Below, piece by piece: positions 46,803 to 55,500 of a DNA stretch of 64,000 bases. Location of the stretch: the NCBI GenBank assembly GCA_022823305.1, contig JAJDXK010000009.1:1-64000 (forward strand). The letters run 5' to 3'. This DNA is from Alphaproteobacteria bacterium. GTDB lineage: Bacteria; Pseudomonadota; Alphaproteobacteria; UBA828. A program made the position numbers and the translations under genes. The number at the start of each line of letters is the position of its first letter. Position 1 is the stretch's first letter. The notes beneath the pieces are model-generated. The model searched no databases. It was not told the DNA's origin and saw only the letters and a program-made list of their open reading frames with translations.

Positions 46803-48113
46803 CTACTGGCGCTGATCCCACATCTGGCCACGCTCACGCACGTGGGCGATGATCGTGTCCTTGTGGGCGTCGAACCAGGGCTCGAAGCGCATCATCGAGA
46901 CGATGCGCTTGCACTGGCAATCCGGGTCGAAGACGTTGGTCGGGATCGGGTGCGACATCATGTTCTTGATGCCCCACATGTCCTGACCGCTGATGAGCGC
47001 GGGCCCCTCGATCGTCATGATCGCCTTCTCCGCGCGCACCGCCTCGAGCACGGCGTCGGGATCGAAGCTCCCGGCCTTCTGCACGCCGTGCAGGTAGACC
47101 TGCACGATCGGCATGTAGAGCCAGTCGATCCCGGTCATCGGCGCGTTCACGTCCTCCGGCGCACCGTCGCCGAAGCGCGCCTGCCAGTCATCGACGAAGC
47201 GGCTCTGCATCGAGGGGTTGCCCCACCAGGGGTCGTCCATGGTCGGATAGCTGTCGTAGCCGCCGACCTTCGCGGCCCACTCGACGGGCACCTTCTGCAG
47301 CACCGATTCCCATTCGATGTAGTTCGCGTTGATGGGGCCCTCGAAGCCCTGCAGGTAGAGCTGCTCCAGCACCAGCGGAATGAAGTCGGGCCAGGTGATG
47401 TTGAGCGCCACGGCGTCCGGCTTGGCCGCGAGCAGCGCGGTCACGACCGGCGCGAAGTCGGTGGTCTCGGGCGAGAAATGCTCGTCGTAGACGATCTCCC
47501 AGCCTGCCGCCTTGGCCGCGCCAACCTCCCAGGCCTGCCCGACGAAGGTGACCGCGTCCTCCTGCGCGATGACCCCGTAGGTCTTGAGCTCGGGATAGAC
47601 GTTCTTGATGTAGAGCGGGCGCATCATCTCGCCGCGCGGGAACGCGTCCTCGCCGGCCATCACGTAGGGGCGGTTGGGGTTGATGTCGGTGGACGCCAGC
47701 GGCGTGTAGAAGACGCCGTTGTCCATCAGGAAGGGAATCTGCGAATCGCCGGTCGTGCCGCCGACGCCCGTCACCAGCTTGACCTCGTTCTCGAAGACGA
47801 GCTGCTTCGCACCCTGGAGCGCCTTGCTCGGCACATATTCGTTGTCGAACTGGTGAATCTCGATCATGTGCCGCGTGTCGCCGACCAGAAGCCCGCCTTC
47901 CGAGTTGATCCAGTCGGCGAGGATCTTCAGCCCGGTGAGCCCGGGCAGACCCCAGCCCGCGACCGGGCCGGACAAGGGTGCGTTGAAGCCGATGCCGATG
48001 GGATCGCCGACATTCTCTTCCGCCTGCGCGGCAGGCAGTGCGCCGAAGGCGAGTGCGCCTGCGGCTGCGAGAATTCCGACCGAGCGAAGGGCCGATTTTC
48101 CTAACGACGTCAT
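46803..48113 (-). CDS. livK: Branched-chain amino acid-type ABC substrate-binding protein (LivK-like)
   Basis: This 436-residue exported protein has an N-terminal signal (SVGILAAAGALAFGALPAA, cleavage near AQAEE). The mature chain has the type I periplasmic-binding fold (IGIGFNAPLSGPVAGWGLPG, TGVGGTTGDSQ). It is larger than typical LivK proteins, and its C-terminal part has a CQCKR motif. Relatives bind amides, urea or aromatic compounds as well as amino acids, so the ligand is open. It is the first gene of the operon livK-H-M-G-F-SDR. Confidence 0.9.
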   Translation of the reverse strand: MTSLGKSALRSVGILAAAGALAFGALPAAQAEENVGDPIGIGFNAPLSGPVAGWGLPGLTGLKILADWINSEGGLLVGDTRHMIEIHQFDNEYVPSKALQGAKQLVFENEVKLVTGVGGTTGDSQIPFLMDNGVFYTPLASTDINPNRPYVMAGEDAFPRGEMMRPLYIKNVYPELKTYGVIAQEDAVTFVGQAWEVGAAKAAGWEIVYDEHFSPETTDFAPVVTALLAAKPDAVALNITWPDFIPLVLEQLYLQGFEGPINANYIEWESVLQKVPVEWAAKVGGYDSYPTMDDPWWGNPSMQSRFVDDWQARFGDGAPEDVNAPMTGIDWLYMPIVQVYLHGVQKAGSFDPDAVLEAVRAEKAIMTIEGPALISGQDMWGIKNMMSHPIPTNVFDPDCQCKRIVSMMRFEPWFDAHKDTIIAHVRERGQMWDQRQ

Positions 48114-48176
48114 GGTACCTCCCTTTCTCCTGTCCGGTTCTCTTGCTCTTGTCTTCTTGACCGGAACCTCGCGCGA

Positions 48177-48205
48177 AGCTTAGCCGTGGCCGGCAACCGG
48201 TTCAA
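48177..48205 (-). promoter_or_regulatory. Candidate promoter of the liv-like operon
   Basis: On the minus strand TTGAAC and TAAGCT are separated by exactly 17 bases, about 64 bases upstream of livK. This is a strong sigma70-like match. Confidence 0.6.
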
Positions 48206-48244
48206 GACGACCCCGCCTGCGGCGGCGGGCCCTGCGGGGTGCGC

Positions 48245-48273
48245 TTGCGGCGCATGACGCCCTCTTGTATCTA
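48245..48273 (+). promoter_or_regulatory. Candidate promoter of hyuA-hyuB
   Basis: TTGCGG and TATCTA are separated by exactly 17 bases, about 78 bases upstream of the hyuA start. It is divergent from the livK promoter, with 39 bases between the two -35 boxes. Confidence 0.55.
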
Positions 48274-48350
48274 GCGCACCGGCCAAGCGGGAGAGCCACG
48301 TTGACCCTGCTCCCCTTCACGCAACCGGGCGCGAGCGCGCACGGGCACCC

Positions 48351-50372
48351 ATGAGCGACCGCACGCGGGTCGGGGTCGAGGTCGGCGGCACCTTCACCGA
48401 CCTCGTCGCCTTCGAGGCGGGCGGGGTACGCATCACCAAGGTGCCGAGCACGCCGCAGGCGCCTCACCGGGGCGCGATCGCCGCGCTCGACGAGTCAGGT
48501 CTCGCGCTGGAGGCCGCCGACGATCTCGTGCACGGCTCGACCGTGGCCACCAACGCGGTGCTCGAGCGCAAGGGCGCGAAGGTGGCGTTCTTCGCCACCG
48601 AGGGCTTCCGCGACCTGCTCGCGCTGCAGCGGCAGAGCCGGCGTTCCATCTACGACATCCGCTACCGCAAGCCGGAGCCGGTGGTGCCGCGCCGCGACAC
48701 CTTCGACATCCCCGAGCGCACCGGCCCGCACGGCGAGGTGGTCACCCCCCTCGACGAGGCGGCGGCGCGGCATCGCGTGCGCCAGGCGTTGCAGGGTGGC
48801 GGCTACGAATCCGTCGCGATCTGCCTGCTCAACAGCTACGCCAACCCCGCCCACGAGCGCCGCATGGCGGAGATGATCGCCGAGCGCTTCCCCGGCACCG
48901 GTATCACCTGCTCGTGCGACGTGACCCGCGAGTTCCGCGAGTACGAGCGCGCCTCCACCACCACCCTCGCGGCCTACGTGCAGCCGGTCATCGACCGCTA
49001 CCTCGGCGCGTTCGAGCGCGCCCTCGGCGAGCGCGGCTTCGCGGGCCGCTTCAGCCTGATGCAGTCCAACGGCGGCAGGCTGCCGGCGAGCGGCATGGCC
49101 GGCAACGCCATCACCTCGCTCTACTCGGGCCCCGCGGCGGGCGTGATGGGGGCGATCCGGCAGGCGGGACGCTCCGGCTACAGCAACCTCATCACCTTCG
49201 ACATGGGGGGCACCAGCACCGACGTCTGCCTGGTGCAGGAGGGCACGCCGGTCCTCACCAGCGACGCCGAGATCGACGGGCTGCCCATTCGCGTTCCGGT
49301 GCTCGACATCGTGACGGTAGGCGCGGGCGGCGGCTCCATCGTGTGGCGCGACGACGGCGGCATGCTGCGGGTGGGCCCGCGCTCGGCCGGCGCCGAGCCC
49401 GGCCCCGCCTGCTACCGGCGCGGCGGCACCGATCCCACCATCACCGATGCGCACCTGGTGCGCGGCACGGTGCTCGCCGACACCTTCCTCGGCGGGCGCA
49501 TGGCGGTGGATCCCGCGCTCAGCCGGGACGCCTTTGGCGCGCTCGCGACGCACGCCGGCTGCAGCGTGGAGCGGGTCGCCGACGACGCGATCCGCGTCGC
49601 CGAGCACAACATCGTCCGCGCGATCCAGCTGGTCTCGACCGAGCGCGGCCGCGACCCGCGCGACTACGTATTGGTTCCCTTCGGCGGCGCGGGGCCGCTG
49701 CACGCCGCGCGTGTCGCCGAGGTGCTCGGCATCTCCAGCATCGTCATCCCGCCGGCCGCCGGCGTGCTCTCCGCCTTCGGCCTCGTCGCCTCGGACTTCG
49801 TGCGCTACGAGAGCCGCACGGTGCGCTTCGCCCTCGACGAGGCGGGCGCGGCGAAGCGCGTGCGCGAGCAGTTCGCGGCCATGCGCGCGGACGCGGAGGC
49901 CGCCTTCGCCGCGCTCGGGCTCACGCGCGGGCTCGTCTACACCCACACGCTCGAGATGCGCTACGTGGGCCAGGCCTTCGAGGTTGCCGTTCAGCTCGAC
50001 GCCGAAGAGATCGCCCGTCTCGACGCCGCTCACCTGCGCGAGCGCTTCAACGACGCGCACCACCGCATCTTCGAGTTCGACGATTCCCGCACCAACCGGC
50101 CGGAGATCGTCTCCTTCCGGCTCGGCATCGCCTCGCCGCCGCCGTCCGTCCCCGCCCTCGCCGGCACGGACGAGGCACCGCACGAGGCCCTGGTCACGCT
50201 CTTCGACGGCGGCGAGCGCGTAAGCGCCCGCCGGCTCAACCGCAGCGCCCTGCTCCAGGCAGGCACGGGCGAGGGGCCGTTGCTCATCGCCGACGACACG
50301 TCGACCGCCTACGTGCCACCGGGCTGGCGCGCGCGGGTGGACTCGCATCACAATGTCATCCTGACGCGCTGA
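48351..50372 (+). CDS. hyuA: Hydantoinase/oxoprolinase subunit A (N-methylhydantoinase-like)
   Basis: This 673-residue protein of the ATP-dependent hydantoinase A/oxoprolinase family opens with the actin-like ATP motif VGVEVGGTFTDLVAF. FDMGGTSTDVCLV and VPFGGAGPLHA complete the nucleotide site. Family members open hydantoins, N-methylhydantoin, 5-oxoproline or carboxylate acetone together with subunit B. The adjacent subunit B gene, the importer and the DMGDH-like enzyme favour a role on a cyclic ureide or amide. Acetone carboxylase is less likely because no gamma subunit is present. Confidence 0.9.
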   Translation: MSDRTRVGVEVGGTFTDLVAFEAGGVRITKVPSTPQAPHRGAIAALDESGLALEAADDLVHGSTVATNAVLERKGAKVAFFATEGFRDLLALQRQSRRSIYDIRYRKPEPVVPRRDTFDIPERTGPHGEVVTPLDEAAARHRVRQALQGGGYESVAICLLNSYANPAHERRMAEMIAERFPGTGITCSCDVTREFREYERASTTTLAAYVQPVIDRYLGAFERALGERGFAGRFSLMQSNGGRLPASGMAGNAITSLYSGPAAGVMGAIRQAGRSGYSNLITFDMGGTSTDVCLVQEGTPVLTSDAEIDGLPIRVPVLDIVTVGAGGGSIVWRDDGGMLRVGPRSAGAEPGPACYRRGGTDPTITDAHLVRGTVLADTFLGGRMAVDPALSRDAFGALATHAGCSVERVADDAIRVAEHNIVRAIQLVSTERGRDPRDYVLVPFGGAGPLHAARVAEVLGISSIVIPPAAGVLSAFGLVASDFVRYESRTVRFALDEAGAAKRVREQFAAMRADAEAAFAALGLTRGLVYTHTLEMRYVGQAFEVAVQLDAEEIARLDAAHLRERFNDAHHRIFEFDDSRTNRPEIVSFRLGIASPPPSVPALAGTDEAPHEALVTLFDGGERVSARRLNRSALLQAGTGEGPLLIADDTSTAYVPPGWRARVDSHHNVILTR

Positions 50373-50434
50373 GCCCGGGCCTGCGGTCGCCGGAGCCGGA
50401 AGACGGCGCGCGAACAGAGGCGAGGGCAGGGCCC

Positions 50435-52066
50435 ATGGCGCTCGACCAGGTCGACCAGGCGATCATCTCCCAGGCGCTGATCGCCGCGGCGAAGGAGATG
50501 GGGATCAAGCTCGTGCGCTCGGCCTACTCGCCGATCGTGCGCGAGGCAAACGACTGCTCCGCCGCGCTGCTCGACGTGCACGGCAACGTGGTGAGCCAGG
50601 CGGAGCTCATCCCCATGCAGCTCGGCCCCATCGGCACCACCTTCCGCCCCTGCGCCGAGCTCTATCCGCCGGAGACGCTCGAGCCCGGCGACTTCTACAT
50701 CAACAACCACCCCTACCACGGCGGCCAGCACGTCCCCGACATCTTCATCTTCACGCCCATCTTCTTCGGCGACCGGCTCGTGGGCTTCAGCTCCACCGTC
50801 GCCCATCACCTCGACCTCGGCGGCGGGGCGCCCGGCCTCAACATGGCGGCCGGCGACGTCTATCAGGAGGGCCTGATCTTTCCGCCGAGCCGCTACAACG
50901 TGAACCGCGACTGGAACGGCGGCCCCTTCGAGCGCCTGGTACGCGCGAACGTGCGCGTGCCGGAGAAGACTATCGGCGACTGCAACGCGCAGTTCGCGGC
51001 GAACGGGGTGGGCACGCGGCGCGTCGTCGAGCTCTGCGAGAAGTTCGGGGCGGACGCGGTCACACAGGCGATGGCGGGGCTGCTCGACTATGCCGAGCAG
51101 CGCATGCGCGCCGCGATCGCCGCAGCGCCCGACGGTGTCTACCACGGCGAGGACCAGCTCGACAGCGACGGGGTGGGCGATACGCCGCTGGTGGTGCGCG
51201 CGCGGGTGGAGATCGCGGGCGACACCGTCTCGGTCGACTACGAGGGCACCTGCGGCCAGGTCTCCACCAACGTGAACTGCCCCTTCGCCTCGACCATCGC
51301 GGCCGGGCTCAGTTGCGTGAAATCGGTGCTCACCAGCCCCGACATCCCCTTCAACGAAGGGGCAAAGCGGCCGATCGAGATCACCGCCCCCTACGGCTCG
51401 CTGCTCAATCCGCGCCCGCCGGCGCCGGTGCGCGCGCGCATGCTGTCCGCCTACCGCGCGTATAACGCGGTGATGAAGGCGCTGGCGCAGGCGGTGCCGG
51501 AGCAGGTGATGGCGGCCGGCTTCGACACCACCCACGCCACCTGCCTCTCCCACCTCGGCGAGGAGGGGTACGGCATCTACCTCGAGATCTTCGGCGGCGG
51601 CTACGGCGCGAGTGCGGTGGGCGACGGCTGCGACGCCGTGGACAGCCCGCTGTCGAACTGCTCGAACATCCCGATCGAGGCCATCGACATGGAGCACGAG
51701 TTCTTCCGGGTGGTCGAGTATGCGCTGGTGCCCGGCTCGGGCGGCGGCGGCGAATCCCGCGGCGGGCTCGGGCTCAGGCGCGTCTACGAGGTGCTGGCCG
51801 ACGATGTCGAGTACCAGTCCTACTCCGACCGCTTCGTGATCGCGCCGGAGGGGCTGTTCGAGGGCGAGGACGGCGGGGAGGCGTTCGTCAGCGTGCTGCG
51901 CGGCAACGAGAAGTTCACGCTCGGCTCGAAGACGAGCTTCCGGCTCGCGAAGGGCGACCGTCTGGTGATGAGCACCGGCGGCGGCGCGGGCTACGGCGAC
52001 CCCGGCCGGCGCTCGGCGGAGAGGCGCGCGCAGGACCGCGACGACGGCGCGCTCGCGGCGTCCTAG
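50435..52066 (+). CDS. hyuB: Hydantoinase subunit B
   Basis: This 543-residue partner of HyuA belongs to the Hydantoinase_B family. Recognisable parts are SAYSPIVREANDCSAALLD, GDFYINNHPYHGGQHVPD and the C-terminal glycine-rich PGSGGGGESRGG and STGGGAGYGDP. The ATG at 50435 lies 62 bases after hyuA, following AGGCGAGGGCAGG. The two subunits form a heteromer that hydrolyses a cyclic amide at the cost of ATP. The ABC permease gene starts 46 bases downstream. Confidence 0.92.
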   Translation: MALDQVDQAIISQALIAAAKEMGIKLVRSAYSPIVREANDCSAALLDVHGNVVSQAELIPMQLGPIGTTFRPCAELYPPETLEPGDFYINNHPYHGGQHVPDIFIFTPIFFGDRLVGFSSTVAHHLDLGGGAPGLNMAAGDVYQEGLIFPPSRYNVNRDWNGGPFERLVRANVRVPEKTIGDCNAQFAANGVGTRRVVELCEKFGADAVTQAMAGLLDYAEQRMRAAIAAAPDGVYHGEDQLDSDGVGDTPLVVRARVEIAGDTVSVDYEGTCGQVSTNVNCPFASTIAAGLSCVKSVLTSPDIPFNEGAKRPIEITAPYGSLLNPRPPAPVRARMLSAYRAYNAVMKALAQAVPEQVMAAGFDTTHATCLSHLGEEGYGIYLEIFGGGYGASAVGDGCDAVDSPLSNCSNIPIEAIDMEHEFFRVVEYALVPGSGGGGESRGGLGLRRVYEVLADDVEYQSYSDRFVIAPEGLFEGEDGGEAFVSVLRGNEKFTLGSKTSFRLAKGDRLVMSTGGGAGYGDPGRRSAERRAQDRDDGALAAS

Positions 52067-52112
52067 CGCTCGGCGGCTTGGCATCCCGGAGCGGAGGCGG
52101 GGGCATCATCAA

Positions 52113-53030
52113 TTGACCACACACGGGATGGTCCAGACCGGCTCCACGCGCACCTTCATGTGGTTCTGCATGGGCCCGGTCCTGCTGCTGCTGATCATCG
52201 TGGCGGTCGCGCCTGTCACCTTCGCCATCATCGACAGCCTGCGCGACCTCTCGCTGGCCATGCCGAGCAAGCGCGGCCAGTTCGTGGCGCTCGACAACTA
52301 CCGCGACCTGCTGGGCACGGACGGGAACTTCTACCGCTCGCTGGGGCATACGGCGATCTTCATGATGATCGCCGTGCCCATCGAGCTTGCGCTCGGGCTC
52401 CTCATCGCACTCTGGATCAACCGGGAGTTCGCGGGGCGTCGGCTGGTCCTCACCATCCTCATGATCCCGACCATGATCGCGCCGGTGGTGGTCGGCATGA
52501 TCTGGCGCTTCTTCCTGATGCCGAGCTTCGGCGTGATGACGGTCTACCTCAATCGCCTGGGGCTCTTCGAGGAGACCAGCGTCTTCTCCGGGCCGATCAC
52601 CGCCTTCGGCGCGCTCATCATCATCGACATCTGGGAATGGACGCCCTTCATCATGCTGATCATGCTGGCGGGGCTCTCCGCGCTGCCCCAGGCCCCCATC
52701 GAGGCGGCGACCATCGACGGGGCCTCGCGCTGGCAGATCTTCCGCCACGTCCAGCTGCCCATGCTGGGGCCGCTCATCGTCGTCGCTGTCATGCTTCGCG
52801 CCATCGACGCCAGCAAGGTGTTCGACACCATCTACGTGCTCACGGGCGGCGGGCCCGGCAACGCGACCGAGGTCATCTCGACCTTCGCCTACCGAACCAA
52901 CTTCATCCGCTGGGACCTAGGCTACGGGGCCGCGGTCTGTCTTGTGCTCGCCTTCGCCTCGCTGGTGGTGGCGGCGCTCTTCTTCAAGACGGTGAGCGGG
53001 AAGGCCAAGGCCGTGGACGAGACGCCATGA
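52113..53030 (+). CDS. Carbohydrate-type ABC permease, MalF/UgpA-like
   Basis: This membrane permease of about 305 residues has six main hydrophobic segments. The EAA coupling motif EAATIDGASRWQIFRHVQLP is typical of the MalF/UgpA group. The start is read as TTG at 52113, with an in-frame ATG at 52128 as alternative; the GGCGGGGG upstream favours the TTG. It overlaps the next permease by ATGA. It belongs to a transporter whose ATPase is on the opposite strand and whose likely binding protein is at 59467. Confidence 0.9.
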   Translation: MTTHGMVQTGSTRTFMWFCMGPVLLLLIIVAVAPVTFAIIDSLRDLSLAMPSKRGQFVALDNYRDLLGTDGNFYRSLGHTAIFMMIAVPIELALGLLIALWINREFAGRRLVLTILMIPTMIAPVVVGMIWRFFLMPSFGVMTVYLNRLGLFEETSVFSGPITAFGALIIIDIWEWTPFIMLIMLAGLSALPQAPIEAATIDGASRWQIFRHVQLPMLGPLIVVAVMLRAIDASKVFDTIYVLTGGGPGNATEVISTFAYRTNFIRWDLGYGAAVCLVLAFASLVVAALFFKTVSGKAKAVDETP

Positions 53031-53857
53031 ACCGGCGCAGCCTCATCACGCACAGGCTCGTCGGCTTCGCGGTGCCTCTGCTGCTGCTGCTGGCAGTGGC
53101 GCTGATCCCCTACATCTGGATCCTGCTCGCCAGCTTCAAGACGCGCGGCGAGCTGATCTCGCCAGAGCCGAAGTGGGTCTTCGATCCCACGACGATCAAC
53201 TACACCGAAATCATTTACAGGGGGTTCGACGGCTACCTGCTGAACTCCGTGATCATCGGCTTCTCGAGCACGGCGCTCACCGTCTTCGTAGGCACCCTCG
53301 CGGCCTACGGCTTCTCACGCTTCAAGATTCCGGCCGGCAACCACCTCTTCTTCTACATCCTGGCGACCCGGCTCGGCCCGCCGGTGGCCTACGCGCTGCC
53401 GATGTACCTGATCTTCCGGGAGCTCGGCCTCGTCAACACCTATGCCGGCGTGATCCTCGCGCACACCACCTTCAATCTTGTCCTGGTGGTCTGGATGATG
53501 CGCTCGTTTTTCGACGACGTGCCGCGCGAGGTCGAGGAGGCGGCCTATCTCGACGGCTGCGGGCACTTCCGGGTGCTGTGGACGATCACCATACCGATGA
53601 CCTACCCGGGCCTCGCCGCGGTCTCGATCTTCGTCCTGATCTTCTCCTGGAACGAGCTGCTCTTCGCCCTGATCCTCACGGGCGGCGACACGCGCCCGCT
53701 GACCGTCATGATCCCCTCGCTGGTCCTCCACACGGGGACGCAGTGGGGCCAGGTCGCCTCGGCCTCGATCATCCAGAGCATCCCCGTGCTCGTCTTCATC
53801 TTCTTCATCCAGAAGAAGCTGGTTCAGGGCCTCACCTTCGGCGCCGTCAAGGGTTAG
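53027..53857 (+). CDS. Carbohydrate-type ABC permease, MalG/UgpE-like
   Basis: This 276-residue permease has the EAA loop EEAAYLDGCGHFRVLWTITIP and six predicted membrane segments. The ATG overlaps the previous stop (ATGA), indicating coupled synthesis of the two channel subunits. Its stop overlaps the stop of the convergent ATPase gene, sharing TTAG. Confidence 0.9.
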   Translation: MNRRSLITHRLVGFAVPLLLLLAVALIPYIWILLASFKTRGELISPEPKWVFDPTTINYTEIIYRGFDGYLLNSVIIGFSSTALTVFVGTLAAYGFSRFKIPAGNHLFFYILATRLGPPVAYALPMYLIFRELGLVNTYAGVILAHTTFNLVLVVWMMRSFFDDVPREVEEAAYLDGCGHFRVLWTITIPMTYPGLAAVSIFVLIFSWNELLFALILTGGDTRPLTVMIPSLVLHTGTQWGQVASASIIQSIPVLVFIFFIQKKLVQGLTFGAVKG

Positions 53858-54933
53858 GCGCGGAGGCGCATTCCCGAGTCGGTGTCGAAGGCCATGATGT
53901 TGGCCGGCTCGGTCCAGAGGCTGATGTCGCTGCCGTGGTCGACGCCGTCGTTGCGGGGGAGCCGTGCGACGAGCGTGGGCCCTGCCGTCGACACCTCGAG
54001 GATGGTCTCCGCGCCGAGATGCTCCACCGCCTCGATGCGCCCGGCGAGCTCGACGGCGCTCGCGCTCGGCTGCAGGTCCAGGAACTCGGGCCGGATGCCG
54101 AGGGTGACGGCGTCCGTGCCGCCTGCCGGATGCGCGGCCGGGAGGGAGAGGTCGAGCCCGTCTGTGCGGAACGCGATGGCGCCGTCGCGCGCACCGGCCG
54201 CACCTTCGACGAGGTTCATGGCGGGGCTACCGATGAAGCCCGCGACGAAGGCATCGTCGGGGTCGTCGTAGACCTCCAGCGGCGTGCCGACCTGGCGAAT
54301 CTCGCCCTCGTGCATCACCACGATGCGGTCGCCCATGGTCATCGCCTCGATCTGGTCGTGGGTCACGTAGATCATGGTGGTGTCGAGGCGATGGTGCAGC
54401 TTGATGAGCTCGCCGCGCATGGCGACGCGGAGCTTGGCGTCGAGGTTCGACAGCGGCTCGTCGAAGAGGAACACGGCGGGGTCGCGCACGATCGCGCGGC
54501 CGAGCGCGACGCGCTGCTGCTGCCCGCCCGAGAGCGTCTTGGGCTTGCGCGGAAGCTCCTCGGTGAGCCCGAGGGTGGCCGCCACCTCGCGTACGCGGGC
54601 GTCGATCTCCTCGCGCGGGAGCTTCCTGATCTTGAGCGCGAAGCCCATGTTCTCCGCCACCGTCATGTGCGGGTAGAGCGCGTAGGACTGGAACACCATG
54701 GCCACGTTGCGGTCCTTGGCGTGGACCTGGGCCACGTCGGTGTCGCCGATGAAGATGCTGCCCGATGTCACCGTCTCCAGGCCCGCGATCATGCGGAGAC
54801 ACGTGGTCTTGCCGGAGCCGGAGGGGCCGACCAGGACGACGAACTCGCCGGAGCGGATGGCCAGGTCGACCGCATCCACCGCCACCACCGCGCCGAAGCG
54901 CTTGGTCAGGCCCTCGAGGCGCACGTCGGTCAT
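53854..54933 (-). CDS. ABC ATPase, MalK/UgpC family
   Basis: This 359-residue ATPase has Walker A GPSGSGKTT, signature LSGGQQQR, Walker B VFLFDEPLSNLDA and the H-loop YVTHDQIEAM. A C-terminal TOBE/OB domain (about 240-359; LGIRPEFLDL) is present. It energises the two permeases encoded on the opposite strand. Its ATG shares one base with the stop of a 52-residue membrane protein gene (TGATG), so translation of the two is coupled. Confidence 0.93.
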   Translation of the reverse strand: MTDVRLEGLTKRFGAVVAVDAVDLAIRSGEFVVLVGPSGSGKTTCLRMIAGLETVTSGSIFIGDTDVAQVHAKDRNVAMVFQSYALYPHMTVAENMGFALKIRKLPREEIDARVREVAATLGLTEELPRKPKTLSGGQQQRVALGRAIVRDPAVFLFDEPLSNLDAKLRVAMRGELIKLHHRLDTTMIYVTHDQIEAMTMGDRIVVMHEGEIRQVGTPLEVYDDPDDAFVAGFIGSPAMNLVEGAAGARDGAIAFRTDGLDLSLPAAHPAGGTDAVTLGIRPEFLDLQPSASAVELAGRIEAVEHLGAETILEVSTAGPTLVARLPRNDGVDHGSDISLWTEPANIMAFDTDSGMRLRA

Positions 54934-55091
54934 CAGATCACACCCAGGTAGACGAACTCGGCCGCGATGAAGAGGGCGACGCCCCAGAAGCGCACCTCGC
55001 CCGGCGTCAGCCACCGCTTGCGCGTGTTCCACACCCCGATCAGGAGAATGAACGGCACGCACACCGCGGCGACGAGGAAGTGCTCCAGCAT
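54933..55091 (-). CDS. 52-residue membrane protein coupled to the ABC ATPase
   Basis: This short protein (starts MLEHFLVAAVCVPFIL, ends EFVYLGVI) has two hydrophobic segments separated by a basic loop (NTRKRWLTPGE). The stop overlaps the ATPase start by one base. The positive loop suggests an N-out/C-out hairpin. No family is recognised with certainty; small membrane proteins also occur in some glycerol-type ABC transporter operons. It could be a transporter accessory subunit. Confidence 0.65.
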   Translation of the reverse strand: MLEHFLVAAVCVPFILLIGVWNTRKRWLTPGEVRFWGVALFIAAEFVYLGVI

Positions 55092-55094
55092 TGC

Positions 55095-55316
55095 CTACTC
55101 CCGCGCCGCACGCCCGGCCGGGCGAAGGCGGATCACGAAGGGCAGGCTCGCCAGCAGGGGAAAGACGAAAAGGCCGACGGGCACCACCACGAAGTACGAC
55201 ACCTCCGCCTCGATCATCGCGCCGCAGCCGACGGCGAGCAGCAGGCTGTAGAGGATCGCCCACAGGGAGGCGCGGAGGTTGGTTCGGTCGATCAAGCCGG
55301 AGGCCCCGGAAGCCAC
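55095..55316 (-). CDS. Small two-helix membrane protein
   Basis: This protein of about 73 residues has two membrane segments (LWAILYSLLLAVGCGA and FVVVPVGLFVFPLLASLPFV) and a basic end. The start is uncertain: GTG at 55316 lies just at the expected transcription start of the promoter at 55326-55354, and TTG at 55295 is an alternative. It ends 3 bases before the 52-residue gene, so the two form an operon with the ATPase. The function is unknown. Confidence 0.55.
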   Translation of the reverse strand: MASGASGLIDRTNLRASLWAILYSLLLAVGCGAMIEAEVSYFVVVPVGLFVFPLLASLPFVIRLRPAGRAARE

Positions 55317-55325
55317 GGTCGTCGC

Positions 55326-55354
55326 ATTCAATCGGCAGGCGCAAAACCCGTCAA
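55326..55354 (-). promoter_or_regulatory. Candidate promoter of the small membrane protein-ATPase operon
   Basis: On the minus strand TTGACG and TTGAAT are separated by exactly 17 bases. The region is divergent from the Rieske gene. On the other side two direct copies of TCGTTCGT occur at 55411-55418 and 55428-55435. Confidence 0.5.
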
Positions 55355-55500
55355 GCACGCCGGTGCGGCGGGGAAGGGGTCGGATCTGCCACCACCCGGG
55401 CCGCGCCGCGTCGTTCGTCTGGCGTGGTCGTTCGTGCTAGGTTTTTCAACGGAACCTCGGCCGCACGCGCCGCCGGTTTCCCGGCAGGGGGGAGGGGCCC

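Noticed and set aside
48351-52066. Acetone carboxylase or acetophenone carboxylase identity for the HyuAB pair
   Set aside because: No third (gamma) subunit gene is adjacent and the neighbourhood concerns nitrogen compounds, though the family alone cannot exclude it.
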